Source of the DNA: Branchiostoma floridae
Lineage: Eukaryota; Chordata; Leptocardii; Amphioxiformes; Branchiostomatidae
Assembly: GCF_000003815.2 (NCBI RefSeq)
Contig: NC_049981.1
Location: 28,211,107 to 28,275,106, forward strand
DNA: 64,000 bases
Reading direction: 5' to 3'
Shown: one piece after another, positions 13,390 through 25,695 of the stretch
Layout of the letters: every line of letters starts with the position of its first letter
How positions within the stretch are numbered: position 1 is the first letter of the stretch
The notes under the pieces: generated by a model
Seen by the model: only the letters and a program-made list of their open reading frames with translations
Told to the model about the DNA's origin: nothing
Database searches by the model: none
Position numbers and translations under genes: made by a program

Positions 13390-13636
13390 GGGGCTCCCTA
13401 TCACTTGAAGTGCGGCACGCTTGCGGCATTGCTGCGTTCGTTCAGTGCGTCACTGTTTTGTTATTTTCTTCGATTTTTTATGATTCAGATATTGCGCAAT
13501 ACGTAAAAGTATAACATAAAAGACGACAAAATATGCAACAAGTAAGAAAATTCGTTCTTTATCTCTGAAATTCGTTGAGCATCTTCCGAACGCAACAATG
13601 CCGCAAGCGTGCCGCACGTCAAGTGAGAGGGGGCCT
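13390..13636. mobile_element. ~247-bp MITE with ~45-50-bp inverted repeats
   Basis: The left end (13391-13440, containing GTGCGGCACGCTTGCGGCAT) is inverted-repeated at the right end (13587-13636, containing ATGCCGCAAGCGTGCCGCAC) with a few mismatches. The ~145-bp interior is AT-rich and non-coding. A target duplication is not clear at either border, so exact ends and superfamily are open. Confidence 0.75.
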
Positions 13637-14017
13637 TAAGCTAGGTTTCCCGTGCGTTTTTCTGTATGTCACAACCGTAGCTCGAGAAACCGGGAATGGA
13701 TCCTTGTGACATTTGGCAGGTGGATAGTGGCCGGGGAAACACCGGTTAAGTTCGATTATGGGCCTACAAGCGGCTTTCTAGAGTACTGCTGCGGGACGTG
13801 CGGTTTAGACATTCAGTCTTCTGGACATGCTGTGCCTGTGGTACATAGCTCTTTGAGCAGAGTACGTAAGCTGTACGTTTTGCTCCCCTGGCGGGTTTTC
13901 TAACTGCAGTGGCAGAGGGCCGGTTCTGTTTCAAGCTTTGGACGAGAATAACTCAATAAGGTGCTGATGGATCTTCATGATTTTTGGTACAATTCAATCT
14001 TATAGTTTTCTGTGTAT
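13637..14017. other. no gene recognised
   Basis: Unique sequence between two transposable elements. One 83-codon open frame runs across it without domain similarity or splice signals. Confidence 0.4.
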
Positions 14018-14020
14018 TTA

Positions 14021-15558
14021 GGGACCGTACGGCATTTAGTGAGGGGGGAGGGCCGGTCGCCAGGGGGGGGAGGGCCAAGCAAAAAAATATTTTGCCAGGG
14101 GGAGGGCCTAGCAATTTTTTTTTTACTTGGGGGGAGGGCCAAGCAAAAAAATAGCTTGGTCTGCCAGCAAAATATGTCCCTTAAAATCCAAGAAACGGCG
14201 TTTCAGAGGGTCAAGATTTCAAAATTTTTCTGGACCTCTGCAAAGGATCGCCCGAGGTTGGCGCTCGGGATACAGTGAAAATGCGAAAGGGAGGGGGCGG
14301 GGCTTATGCATGACGCCATCGAAAACCTTCTTCACTCACAGAAATGTTATAAAACTCTAGATTAGTCTGCCAGCAAAATTTAGCCCTGTCTTATTGCCCT
14401 CAAAATGTAAGAAATGGCGTTTCAAAGCTCGAGAGTAAATATTTGCAAATTTCCCTGGATCCCTTTTGACGTGACCGGCCTCGCGCCTTTGATGACCGAC
14501 ATCGTGATAATGTGTTTGGGGGGGATTTAATTTTGTATTTCTAAATTGAAATGCTATTAAAGTTAGCTTTGTTTGTCAGCAAAATATCTCCTCAAACTGA
14601 AGGAAATAGTTTTTAAGAGGGTCAAGATTTCAAAATTCTCCCGGACCTACCTTGCGATTCTTCGTGCCTTTGGCGCCGAACATGGTGTTCGGAACGTCGT
14701 TCTCAAAAACTTGAAACCCTGGTATTTTTTTTTTCATAGAAATGTCATCTAACCAGCAAATTTTCCCATAAAAAAGCAATGCAGGAAATCGTGGCAAAAA
14801 AGCGTGGCATTTCTAAAAGATCTCCTGCAAGTCTGCGGTCTCACGCCCGCCGGCGGCTAGAGAGAGGCGACCGGTCTTACCCCGCCGTCCGTGGGAAAAT
14901 CAGCGTCACGCGTCGGCGCCCCCCTCCCCACTACAGTTTTGGAAGTCGAATCGTGCTGTCGTTTTAGTTTTCATTCCCCCCCCCCCCGATTTACCGTAAG
15001 TTATTACCACCACAGAACCAAGAAAAAGTCCAAAATATATGTAAATTGAAAATAGTTTCCGTCAAGCCGCTCAGGCCCGCGAGCTTGCAATACGTAAATT
15101 TAGGGAGCGGGGCGCGCGCCGCTTCGTGGCGCAAATCTACTAGAAATCCAGGTACAAATGCTTTTTAGGTGTTGTTTCAATATCAAAACAATGAAATAGC
15201 TTCTATAAAGCAAATATTTATGCCTCTATGAAGCAGATATTTATCCCTCTATTTAGCAGATATTTTGAGCCATTCTGTTTTCCTTTTTTTACTAGGGGTG
15301 AGAGATCTGCTTCTCGGTGAAAATCATGAAAAAGTATGACGCAAAGCACATTTCCAAATGCGGGAGCGCAGTGTTTTATTGGCGTCCTGAATATTTTTTC
15401 AAAGTTGATAGGAGGGGGGAGGGCCAAGCAAAAATATTTTGTCTTGGGGGGAGGGCCTAGCAAAAAAAAATTTACCTGGGGGGAGGGCCATGCAAAATTT
15501 TTTTGACCCGACCCTCTGGCGACCGGCCCTCCCCCCTCACTAAACGCCGTACGGTCCC
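14021..15558. mobile_element. Harbinger-like non-autonomous DNA transposon, 1538 bp
   Basis: Terminal inverted repeats of about 43 bp begin GGGACCGTACGGC at both ends, with one mismatch at the 14th base, and are flanked by TTA on each side (14018-14020 and 15559-15561). A 3-bp TTA/TAA duplication is characteristic of PIF/Harbinger elements. Just inside each end lie three G-rich direct repeats of the type 'GGGGGGAGGGCC(A/T)(A/T)GCAAAA'. They are in the same strand orientation at both ends, unlike the termini. The interior (about 14160-14900) contains four diverged tandem segments beginning '(G/A)CCAGCAAA', spaced about 180-205 bp apart. No transposase frame is present. Superfamily is inferred from the duplication and terminal G's. 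Confidence 0.8.
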
Positions 15559-15561
15559 TTA

Positions 15562-18500
15562 GGTACATTTATTCTAAGAAGCAGGGGTGTACAACTAGAG
15601 AGATTTGTGAAATTATGGCGACGACGACTTCTCATTATTCCTTTCCTGGCAACTACTGTAAGCTAAGTATTCTTCTGTCTTCCAACTGATGTCATTAACG
15701 CAGTCACACAGTATTTGTGTTTCTACTTCTGCATCGTCATCCTTTGCTTAGAAATGCACAAGTAATTTGCGACTCTTAAAATCTAATCGGTGTAATCTAA
15801 CAAAACCGTAGCAATCACTGAAACATGATATTACAAGCACCAATTTTGAAAAGCAAACGTACCAAAACATTTGGGGGAGATGATATCTGCCATCGCTCAT
15901 AATAATTCAGGTCCCGACGCTCAAAAAGCTTCAAATTCCTAAGCTTACTGCTGTACAAACATGTGTTTTTATCACCTCAATATAGCGTTATCTGAAGGAT
16001 GCAGCTCTGTCTGGAAGACTTATGTACCTACTGGGCGGGTATGTGGGCAGAAGGTAGGTTTACAGTTCACAGTAAGAACCTTCTCTACTCTAGGGCACAT
16101 TTCCAATGTCAAAGAATACTTTTGAGTCTGTCCTTTCCAATATGAGTCTGTCTTCTGCCTTCCTTCCCCCGCTTTCCCGATGCTGAATCGTGAATCGTCC
16201 CCAGTTCCTTATGATAGATGGCCGCATCCAATCTTGAAAATTAATTAAGGAAGTATGATAGTCACATTCATAACTTTTAATAAAGGTTCCCAAGATTTAT
16301 CATCTTGCTGACCTTATATTCTAGACATGTTGAAAATATTTGAAATAAGTGTTGAACTTGCAATGAAATATAGAAAAATTTACATTTTTCGGAATAATTA
16401 AAGGATTAACTCAAGCATCTCTCAACTACAAAGACACTATGTTTAGATACTCACTCACTCACTCATTGTTTAGATACATTGAATAGCATAAAATGTAGAT
16501 ATAGGTTGCTGTAGTAACAGTGATAAAAGAATACGTTTCCAACTTTGCTATGAGGTTTTCTGAGAAAAGTATTATTTAAGACAATTTTGGGAATCAAATA
16601 AAATTGCTTGCAAAGGTTATAGATTTTATTTCTCAATCAACAGAAATTAGAGTAAAGTTCATCAAAACCAAGAAAACAGGTCATGTGAAGAAATCAACAC
16701 TTTGGGGTTGATCTCTATTCTATCTAATTCTCTCACTATTTCATGCCAATGAAAGAAACGATGGACCACATGCCAATATGCCGCACAACTTTTAAGGCGG
16801 GTTGAAAAATAAGGCCGGTCACGGAAATTAAGTTTGAAATGAGCATGGGTCAGTGAATCTCTCTAAATCAGCCCACCTACTAAAACTGCCGCGTGCCCTT
16901 TCACAATCCACCAGTATAATAAAACGGCTAACAAATCTACCCCGCCCCATATCCTGCACACGTGACACGCATACACATTCCCCAACCTTCATGAAAGGTG
17001 GTTATTATTTCAGGTAGCACAACGGGAAAAACTTGCAAATATGATGAATGGAACTCCCTGAGGATTACTGAAGCGTAGATTGACCTTCCGATAAGCGACG
17101 GATAAGAAATTGGTTGTCGTTTTGTGATAGCATTGCTTCAGAACACATTGGAATGCGAACATCCATCAGACACGAACTGTACTCAAAACTATGATAAAAC
17201 AGTAGGCTGTGCTTTTTGCATTATCCGTTCTTTGTTTATTGTAGATTATTGTCGTATATTCAGGGATTCTTCCCTGCTTCTTTCCTGGGTTTCTGGTGAT
17301 GCCTTAAAGTTTGTTATTAATTGTTTTTCTACTTCAGTCTGAGAAACTAGTATGGACTTGGGTTCTGCCTTGGTAACCGTCAGCCAAAGTCTAGACGTCT
17401 CACAATAATAATAGGCATAACATGGCGAGCCAGTGTTGCCCTTACATTATACTTGTGGCTAGGTAAACCCATTTCATTATGTGTACCCAATTTTTGGTCT
17501 CTAGATTTCAAACATGTCTTACAGAATGACTTGTACTCCAAGTTGGTGAACGATCTCAGCCAGGCCTTCACTGATGTGACATGTATGGCTGCTGGCAGCA
17601 TTCTGAAGTATGTAGTTTATTAATTATCTTATCCGGATGTATACCAGTAGGGTCTGGTCATTATATACTATTACTGGGGTTGTAAAGCCCTATTCCTTCG
17701 TAACCGATGCGCAAAAAAACACTGTTGTAGCTACGAAATCAATTTATCTCAGAGACAGTTACTGTTCTTCATTTGATATATTCATGTACGGGATACACCT
17801 TGGTCGTATGAATATACCGCAAATTGATTGTCCCCTCAGAAACCAAATTTAGATCTTTGTATTGGCCTGATCTAGCACCCCCCCCCCCTCCCCTCTGACG
17901 ATTTACTCCCTTCTGTGGTCAAACAAGCCCGAAACATCATCTGCACAGATCCCCGTGAACACTCGAGGGAGAACTAACATGGTCTTGCATTCATACTGAC
18001 TGCTCCACATAATGGCAGTCAATGAAAACTTAAGGTTCTCTAAAATCCTCAATGACTCTCGGTCGAACCCATTAGCACTTAGGTGTACGGCTGGAATAAG
18101 ATGGATTTTTCAGGCTTCGGACAGCAAGTAACTGTTCTACGGGGTCCAGGTGAAGTTCCTTGGGCGTCATAACCTTGCAGGTCTCTTCCTACCGCAAATG
18201 AAAACATATTCAACACTAGGAAATTCATTCTCAAGTGATTACTAGGGCACTAAGGTATAATTTCATTTCTCCCTCTTTCTTGTTGGAATGCTTCAAGGGG
18301 TGAATTTAACTGACAAGCGTAGCTAAAATTGACGCCTCAAATACTTTAGAAGATAAAGTGCACTTCATCGCAGATTGTACCATGTATGCTAATGAGAGAA
18401 ATATCCTATTTAGATATATAGAAAGTAGATTTCCTCACTTGAGAATATATGATAGTCATATTCCTCATTCGTTTTCTCAAACTGACTATAGCTAAACCTA

Positions 18501-19052
18501 CGGCATACAAACCCACATTTTACCAAGAAGAAGCCGAGCTTGCTATGATATTCGTACCAACAAGTGTATGTTTTGTCTTTGTTATGACCTGTGCTTACAC
18601 GTAGCTTGGTTGGCAAAATATAGAACAAAAGTCTTCATTCATTCATTAGTATAGTTACAGTTTGTTTGTTGTATTTTGCAAAGAACGCACGCCACCAAAC
18701 TCTGATACACATCATACTCCTCTGAGCAAGCAATACGGTACGATCCTGTCGAATCATGACGGTTTTGTTTCTATTTTCCTATTTATGGTAGAAATGTTTG
18801 CATTTCTCAAGTATTGATTCATACTTCTTAGCTCAATAGAAGTGCTACACATGGCTGCACCGTGGCTGTTTGAGATGATATAAAGGTGTGTATGAAACTG
18901 CTTTGTCAAGTAATCTCGCGGCCACGCTCGATACCTCCTCCACCTCTCCCTGTCATCTGGACCTTCACATCTGAACCCCAGACTCCCTTAAGCATTATCG
19001 ATTACAATATCACACATCGCTTATCTTTCTTAGCAGGGAAGAAAATCTTTAC
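15562..19052. other. gene-poor stretch
   Basis: No recognised domain. A small CACT tract (16451-16465), a C-rich tract near 17878 and one candidate plus-strand exon (17525-17607, listed separately) are the only structures. I searched the minus strand for TM4-TM7 exons of the adjacent receptor and saw none. Confidence 0.4.
17525..17607 (+). CDS. candidate internal exon, unknown protein
   Basis: The segment is bordered by TGTCTTACAG upstream and GTATGTAG downstream, both good splice consensus matches. It reads open for 27 codons plus two bases. The peptide NDLYSKLVNDLSQAF then TDVTCMAAGSILK is amphipathic and helix-like. I do not recognise a family, and no partner exon was found. This may be an isolated exon of a plus-strand gene or a chance match. 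Confidence 0.25.
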
Positions 19053-19152
19053 CTGCAGACGGCGAGCGCCGTGAGAGTGAAGGCCGAGCCGCTGATGGCC
19101 ACACCCTGCAGCGTGTTGCTCACCCTGCACATCAGGAAACCCAGACCCTCCT
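19053..19152 (-). CDS. NPFF/RFamide-receptor-like GPCR, TM3 exon
   Basis: On the minus strand a TTTGTGTTTCCTCCAG acceptor opens a 100-nt exon that ends CTGCAG before GTAAAG. Joined in phase to the upstream exon (phase 1), it encodes EEGLGFLMC, then RVSNTLQGVAISGSAF and TLTALAVCR. This matches the TM3 signature of NPFF receptors: C3.25, 'QG..', 'FTL.A.AV' and R3.50 spaced 25 residues from the cysteine. Rhodopsin-class receptors have Asp/Glu at 3.49; here the codon is TGC (Cys). The exon ends two bases into the R3.50 codon, and no continuation was found in the window. The ligand is probably an RF-amide peptide, by family inference. Confidence 0.7.
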
Positions 19153-22100
19153 CTGGAGGAAACACAAACAACACCAAGGGTTATAATATAAGCGACATCG
19201 TGGTTGGGGCTGCAATGTCTTTCTGAAGGAACGTAATTTTTGACGAGTTTGCTTAGTGCAAGGCTACATAAACCACGTCTAACGCTCACCATAGCACCAT
19301 CTTTCTCCTTAGTCAGAAACATCAAGGTTATAATTAGGCGAGCTAATAAAACTGACTCAAAAGGCGACGCAAGGATTACGAATGTTTCTCGAGAAATATA
19401 ATTCCCTGCCCCATTTAGGCCGGACCCCTACTCTTTCCAATAAGTGTGGCGGGTTCTTATAGGTGTTTGTACTGTGGTGTGAATGTCCTCAAACATTAGA
19501 CCTCCATTATTATCCCGGGGACATCACAACAGGCTCATCACTCAGATACATCCGATGAAGGTTATGTTATCTATCCAGCATGTTGTATTCGATCCAACCA
19601 CTACTTCTTATCTGCTCACGTTTTGATTGTTGACATTGTGGAAAATGTAGAATACCAAGTCAAAATCGATCATCGATTTTGGCAAAAACACAATTATTTT
19701 ATGTAGTGGTAGAGATGGCATACTAGTCTTTACCTTACTTGAGCGTTTGCAATTGACTTAGAACATGTTTATTTAGATTGCAACCTAATGTGCTGCGTAA
19801 GATCAAGTGTCATTTTGGAGTGTTGGGTTTCGTGTTAGCTGTTAGACAATTGTAACTAAGTCGAGAATGGTTCCAGTTTGCTAATTATAATCATCGGCGT
19901 ACATGTGCAAGATGGACACTGCATCGGGTCATCATTTACATTCATGAGATCTAACATCCTTTCTTGTAGCGTGCCCGATATGTCCGTGTGGTCTAACGTA
20001 CGACCTACTTAATTGAAAGCGATAGCCCTTTTGGCATCGTTTCATCGCACCATGTTCCCGTCAATTCTCATCTAGATTGGCTCCAAGTAGTCATATCAAA
20101 TGAAAGCACATCGTTGAAAGTCACGCAGCGTCGGTATCGCAACATTTGAGAGATCTAGTCATATTAACGCCGCCAACGCTAATTACTTGGAGTAAGCTCT
20201 TCCTCGTAACTCCAGGGGTAAAGTTAAGATTTAATGTGTTTGGCATCCTTTCTGAATTGCTTTTTTAGTGAGGCCAGTTCCGTATGGACTTTAATCGATG
20301 TGTAGTCCATGCATGTCCTTGATAAAGGAGTTATCTGTGTACTCTTCAGTATTGGTTCTGCAGTGTTCAGCTTGTGAGATACTAAGCACGACACAAGGAA
20401 CTTTTGCTTCCTTTAGATATCTACTTTTGTCCTTCCGGAGTGATTTCGGGGATGCCGATTGATTGTTAAGGATTTGAAATGTTCTTTAATTGTCATTTGC
20501 ATCTGGAATCAATTTATCTTAGTTGGTAATGAGTCCTCGAGGACGCTATGTTGAGCATTGCAATTCTACGTCTACATCTACAGAGTACAATGCAAAGCAC
20601 CTCGCGGGGCATAGTGCTCAGGGAGTGAGGTATTCCCCCCAAAATGGTGTATGAAAATAAAACAATCAAGAAAACAGTGTACGTAGTCATAATGCTCCCT
20701 GTGCGAGTTCCCCGCATACTGGGTCCAGGTAAATGAATGCCTAGGGAAGCTAGAAGAGTGCATAGACTAATATTGCTCATCAAGCGGCAGGTGGTTTGTA
20801 GTCAGGGGTAATTATAGAGATTGCAGTACCCCAACTGGGCTATTGAAGAAAAAAGACTATCGATTTTGTTAAGAATTGTGAATAAGTCCCCAATGTGGAC
20901 AATGGACAGAAGGCTTGAATAGGTACTGTGACTTGTTGATTGGCATGAAAAAGTCATCTACTGGCTGATGAACTGAACGCAAACTGGTTATGATGATCCA
21001 GAAAATTCTTTTCCAAATCGTCTCTCTTATCAGCATACAAGTCCATCTGGGTTGGTACAAACTTCAACATGAATCGCTGATGAGCTTCCATGCTGGTTAT
21101 GACTATGATAAATACATTATAAAATTCATCGCAATCTCAAGAGTTTTATAAGTCGTATTGGAGACCTTGGCCTATCGCTTGTCTTTATAATCACTGAACT
21201 TTATTAAATTTCATGACAATTATGGACTTTTTTTACGATCACAGATCTATCTACTTTATCAGTGACCCCTTGTATCGTCCTGGTAAAATATGGCATTGCA
21301 ATATTGAAAAAGCTACCAGTTCATATTCAATCTGTCGTGACATTTTGCAACCAATCTCTGGTGACATAACGTTCATTTGCATTTTCATGTATGTAGCTAG
21401 ACATTGCTATGCTGTAATAATATTACAGCATAGCAGTTATATAGTTATATTACAACATTACTAATATTGACTTTCGGCAGCCCAATGGCTTCAGAAAGTA
21501 GGCGTTATGTGCAAGGATGATACTTTGACCATGGGACCGAACCTGAGCGTGTGGCCACAACGTACGGGGGGAGGGGGAGTTACGACTCCCTCTGCCATTG
21601 GATGGGGCCGAAGCAAAGAAACTTTTATTCTGTTCTCCAGTAAATTGCTTCATGGTCTGAGATCATGTGTTGAATGTGCTAAAGGTCGGCTTCCAGCGCT
21701 GCACATAAAGTGCATGTATTCACCGTATATCACATTTATAACATACTTCCTGGACACAAAGAATGGGGCATGTGAAGGATGGCAGAGCAATGTTCACGGC
21801 GTTCTACTCTTTGTGAATACAAATATCATACAGAGATAGAGGATTTTTAGAAATGAATCATTGATATTCATATTCATTTCAAATCATTCGTACATTGTTG
21901 AATTCATTACTGTACTAAGATGCAATGCTAGCAATTACAACCTTAAATATTGTTGCAGTTCTTGTAATTATCAACCCTTACTTGATGGTTGCTTTATGAA
22001 AGGCAGATCGCTCACAATCAACGTTATGCAGTAAATATTGCAACAAATTACTCACGGGACCAACTAATAGTGGGTATAATTGCTGATCATGATCGAATTT

Positions 22101-23053
22101 TGATGATTTGTCTGCTTCGATTTTTTTAAGAACGAAGACTGAGGTAAAATAACAGACGTGCCTTCAAAAGGACGTTAATCTGTTGCAGGCCTTTTACAGC
22201 GTGATATATCGCATCGTTATTGGTATTTTTACTACTTTCCTACAAGATTTGTATCACTTAAGCTCCGCGGCTTTCCATTGTCAAACTCGAAGAATTTCTT
22301 CCTGTCATCACGCTGCGAAGTGCGTGCCCTAACCAGTGAAATGAGGTACAACAGAGCAGCCATAAATCTTGGGCGTTATGCACATTGAGGAATTCTGTGG
22401 GTCCGTGAATACTCCCAGCGGGATCCAGCAGTAAAGAAGTTGGGCGATTACTGTCATTTCTGTCGGTGAGTAACGCATAGGAGATTACAATAATTGGAAA
22501 ACTTTCGCACTCAGTGGGGTGCCATAAGATAGGGGATAGCTCCAGATAGATGGCGATAGACTACGTGTTCCAAGTTGTGATGTGATAACTCTTGGCGCAC
22601 ATACAAACCGCACTGTAGGAACTGACAGATTCCGCTCATCCAGGTGAACAGCATGATATACAGTTCATTTGGGACTATCGTCTTTTTAATGTTTCCTCTT
22701 TTCTTTAGTCGTAAAAAATAAATTGGCATCGTTGAGGAAAAATAAGACAATGACGTTCCATGCAAGACAGGACGTTACCTTCAGGGAGGATCCGTACTCA
22801 TTTATTTATTTATTTAATTGCTTGTTCAAGTACGTACCGGCTATGAGGTACGTGTAGGAACTAGATGCACAATGTGCCTAAGAGAAGAGTAAGAGAGCCC
22901 CTAGGAGTATAGCTCGTGGCTGGAAAATGAAACATAAAATGTATACTCAATGTTTATATCAAGGTTTCATTACTCACTCTCGCAATCATTATCAAGGGCA
23001 ATAGTTCCAAAATATGAAAGTTAACAGAAGTAAAGCATTAAAAGGATCCTTAC
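19153..23053 (-). other. intron of the GPCR gene
   Basis: A 3.9-kb interval between two phase-1 exon borders (donor CAAG/GTAAGG at 23054/23053, acceptor CCTCCAG/AG at 19152). AT-rich, with no other exon recognised. A TTTATTTATTTATTT tract at 22798-22817, followed by tail-like sequence, may be the 3' end of an antisense LINE. Confidence 0.55.
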
Positions 23054-23450
23054 CTTGTGAAAAGAAGGGGTGGAAGAGGTCGTACGGTATGCAGAATATG
23101 CCAACAAGTAGGTCCGCGAATCCCAGGTTAAATACAAAACAGAGGGCCGGTGTCCTAAGATGTGGCTTCCTCCTGATTAAGAAAACTAGCAGTAGGTTCC
23201 CGAGGATACAGACAATGAACACCGTCAAATAGGCGACAAGGTGGAGCATTATGGCGGGAAGGGGCGACCCTTTGTCAACTGGCCCCATCTGGTATCCATC
23301 CGTAACGTTTATTGTGCTGATCCCATCGGAGCGGTTTGTCTCTGTGGGCATCTTGTCGCATGCTGGAGGCACAGTCGGCATGACGGTTGTGGTGAACACC
23401 ACCAGGTCATCTCGTGGCGCTTGCATCTTTAAAGTCGGACTGCATTGCAT
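23054..23450 (-). CDS. NPFF/RFamide-receptor-like GPCR, N-terminal exon (TM1-TM2)
   Basis: The open frame begins at ATG 23450; an in-frame ATG at 23426 is an alternative start. It runs 132 codons plus one base to a GTAAGG donor. The first ~65 residues form an extracellular N-terminus with two N-glycosylation sequons (N39-R-S and N48-V-T). TM1 spans about 66-92 with the conserved G84-N85 (N1.50). A basic first intracellular loop reads RRKPHLRTP. TM2 carries FNLGFADLLVGIFCIP with D113 as D2.50. 'DLLVGIFC-P' is especially close to NPFF receptors (GPR147/GPR74), known for binding RFamide peptides and signalling through G proteins at the plasma membrane. Only one further exon was found (19053-19152), so the gene is partial here. 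Confidence 0.75.
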
Positions 23451-25623
23451 CCAAAGTCAAGCGATTTCCTTGAAACTATCTCCGACTTTGCCCGAACGGT
23501 TCTTCTCCAAGCGCCGTCGCGACCGTGATCTAAGCAGACATGACAGATTGCTAATGTATCCATGGCAGCTACGGGCCCATATCGACATAATTGCAAAGAT
23601 ATTACGGGAGTAGCCACATAACGTCCTGCGGGCGTACATCACTGCAGGCCGGTTCTATAACCACCAGATTCCCCCAAAGCACATTCGGATCGACTCAACA
23701 AATGTGGTACGCCCGGGAAAAGGATTTCAGATACACCAGGCCGATCTTGTGGTCAATTTAGTCATCCCCTGTGGCCATCGAATTGTTCTGATATGATATG
23801 CCTCTCCATTAGATACGACTGGGGCAACAGATTCCAGCTACATGATAGTCTCCCACCACCGCCGGCACAAACCCCGCAGTATCTACACTCCACCGCACGG
23901 GTGGACTGGTTCAGCCCAGAATCCCCACGCCTTACCGCAAACGTTCAAACATCCCACACTCTCCAAACTGTCACGAGCGCTGTCTCCCCAAAGACGAACA
24001 TATAGAACAGCTTTGGTCGGAACTTCCGTTGACGGCATACGCCCTACCACAGCAGTCTTAGTCCACATCCATACGCGCAACATTAAACAGCGATGGCATC
24101 CCAATGGATAACATCCTGTCCCCTAGCGGAGTCAGCATGTTCAACAAATGTGGCAGGAGTCGATTGAATTCACCCGAGCAAGAAATTCGCGTGAGTAAAC
24201 GACTGGGTCCGATGAATTGTACATTAAGGTATAAGACGAGCAGCTACGCGGGGGGATTGAGCATTGCTGGCGACTGATGAGGAACCGCAAAGGAGCCCAA
24301 GTGCATCACACCACCATCTGTAACGGCTCTTTGTTTCACATCGCCCAAAGCCGGCAATCCTGGCCTTCACTAAGCCCACAGACAGGGAGAGTAGTTTCCA
24401 GTCGGACTGTAATCCCCCAGCCTTCCCACCAAATACCACTCATGTTTCTGAGGGTTTGCCAAACTCATTAAGATTCATATTTGATAGTCGCCATTAGACA
24501 GAACAGAACAGCTGTATTTAGACGTATTGCAGCGGCCGTTATTAACAGAAATATCTCGCTGAAAGGCCACTTTACCCCCCTGGTGCGTGGCCTTCATAAA
24601 TATGCACCTGTAAAACCTGTAAGTATATGTCAGCTCTGGCTTATATTCCGTGCAGTAAACGTGCCAATTTACCTTATCTTCTAAACTATTGCCCCGTAAA
24701 TGTATTGCCGTTACTTTTATAAGATATGGGCGTTGTGTAGTGCTATCTTGGAAATGAGTCTTCACTCTCCACTGATGAGAGACTTAGTACCTGCACAGGG
24801 AGCCGCACATCTGTGTCCCCTCGGGAGCACTGCTTGATATTTAAAACGATAAGCCCACTCCTCACCACCGCGGCTAACCGTTTGATGTGCGGAAATCTGG
24901 CCTATATGGTGGTACTTCGCATTTCCAATATCTCTCCATGTGATTCGTATATCATTATAAAACAGCGCGCGTACTCTCTGTACTAGAAATTAATTACTGT
25001 TAGAGATTAGATCTTGTTTACAACGATCATGTATGATAAACTACCCATATGTGTATACGTAACGTTACATGCTATGTAGGTGGAGATACGTCGACGTAGA
25101 TCTATCCTGAAAAGGCGGGATGGGCACTGCCGCGGGCTTTGGATTGAAACGTAGTGCTCATCCCATCTGTCTTACGGTGTTTTCAATGGAATCCATAGTC
25201 AAGTGTTAACATTCTCTTTAAATATTTCTACGGAATGTCTACATTACATTACAAAAACTCCACGACACACTCACATCGAAGCACCCCATTATGGCCAGTA
25301 TCAAGCTTTTGACAGAATCAGAAATATGACAATCAAATGTTCTTTGACGTTACAGCGACCTATTCACAGACAATATGATATCATGGGCAACGAGAGCTCT
25401 GCGTCAGCGTATAAAACTTGAGAGTTGCGGCGTGGTCTTATAACAAGAGCCCTTGTCACTATGTCTTATTGTCTGCTCAGACATGACAATTCTCTTGTCG
25501 ACGTTATTTGCCTGAGGCAAGATCGATTCAACATACTACAGCAGACCAACAGGCACTAGTACTTTAGCCATGCTGACAAGAGTATCTGTTATGCACTGTC
25601 TCCTTTCTAAGGATGAAACGAGA

Positions 25624-25626
<3 letters not shown>
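23451..25626. other. upstream of GPCR exon; no gene recognised
   Basis: 23.5-24.5 kb is less AT-rich than its surroundings and may hold the 5' UTR or regulatory DNA of the receptor gene, but no specific element can be named. The remainder is AT-rich without supported exons. Confidence 0.35.

Positions 25627-25627
<1 letters not shown>

Positions 25628-25689
<62 letters not shown>
25628..25689. repeat. (TA)31 microsatellite
   Basis: An uninterrupted TA dinucleotide run of about 62 bp. It produces artefactual Tyr-Ile repeats in the overlapping open frames. Confidence 0.97.

Positions 25690-25695
<6 letters not shown>

Noticed and set aside
9446-13506. Very long open frames (up to 723 codons) of LPIAMLFRIY, CSSEYTCPLPC, GNGQVYSEEH and MAMGRYILNS repeats
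   Set aside because: They arise in several frames on both strands simultaneously from a 30-bp tandem repeat with few stops. There is no non-repeat protein sequence, no start context and no splice support.
23793-24471. Possible Tc1/mariner transposase remnant (string resembling IEQLWSEL near 24000)
   Set aside because: No catalytic DDE context, no inverted ends and no TA duplication could be found.
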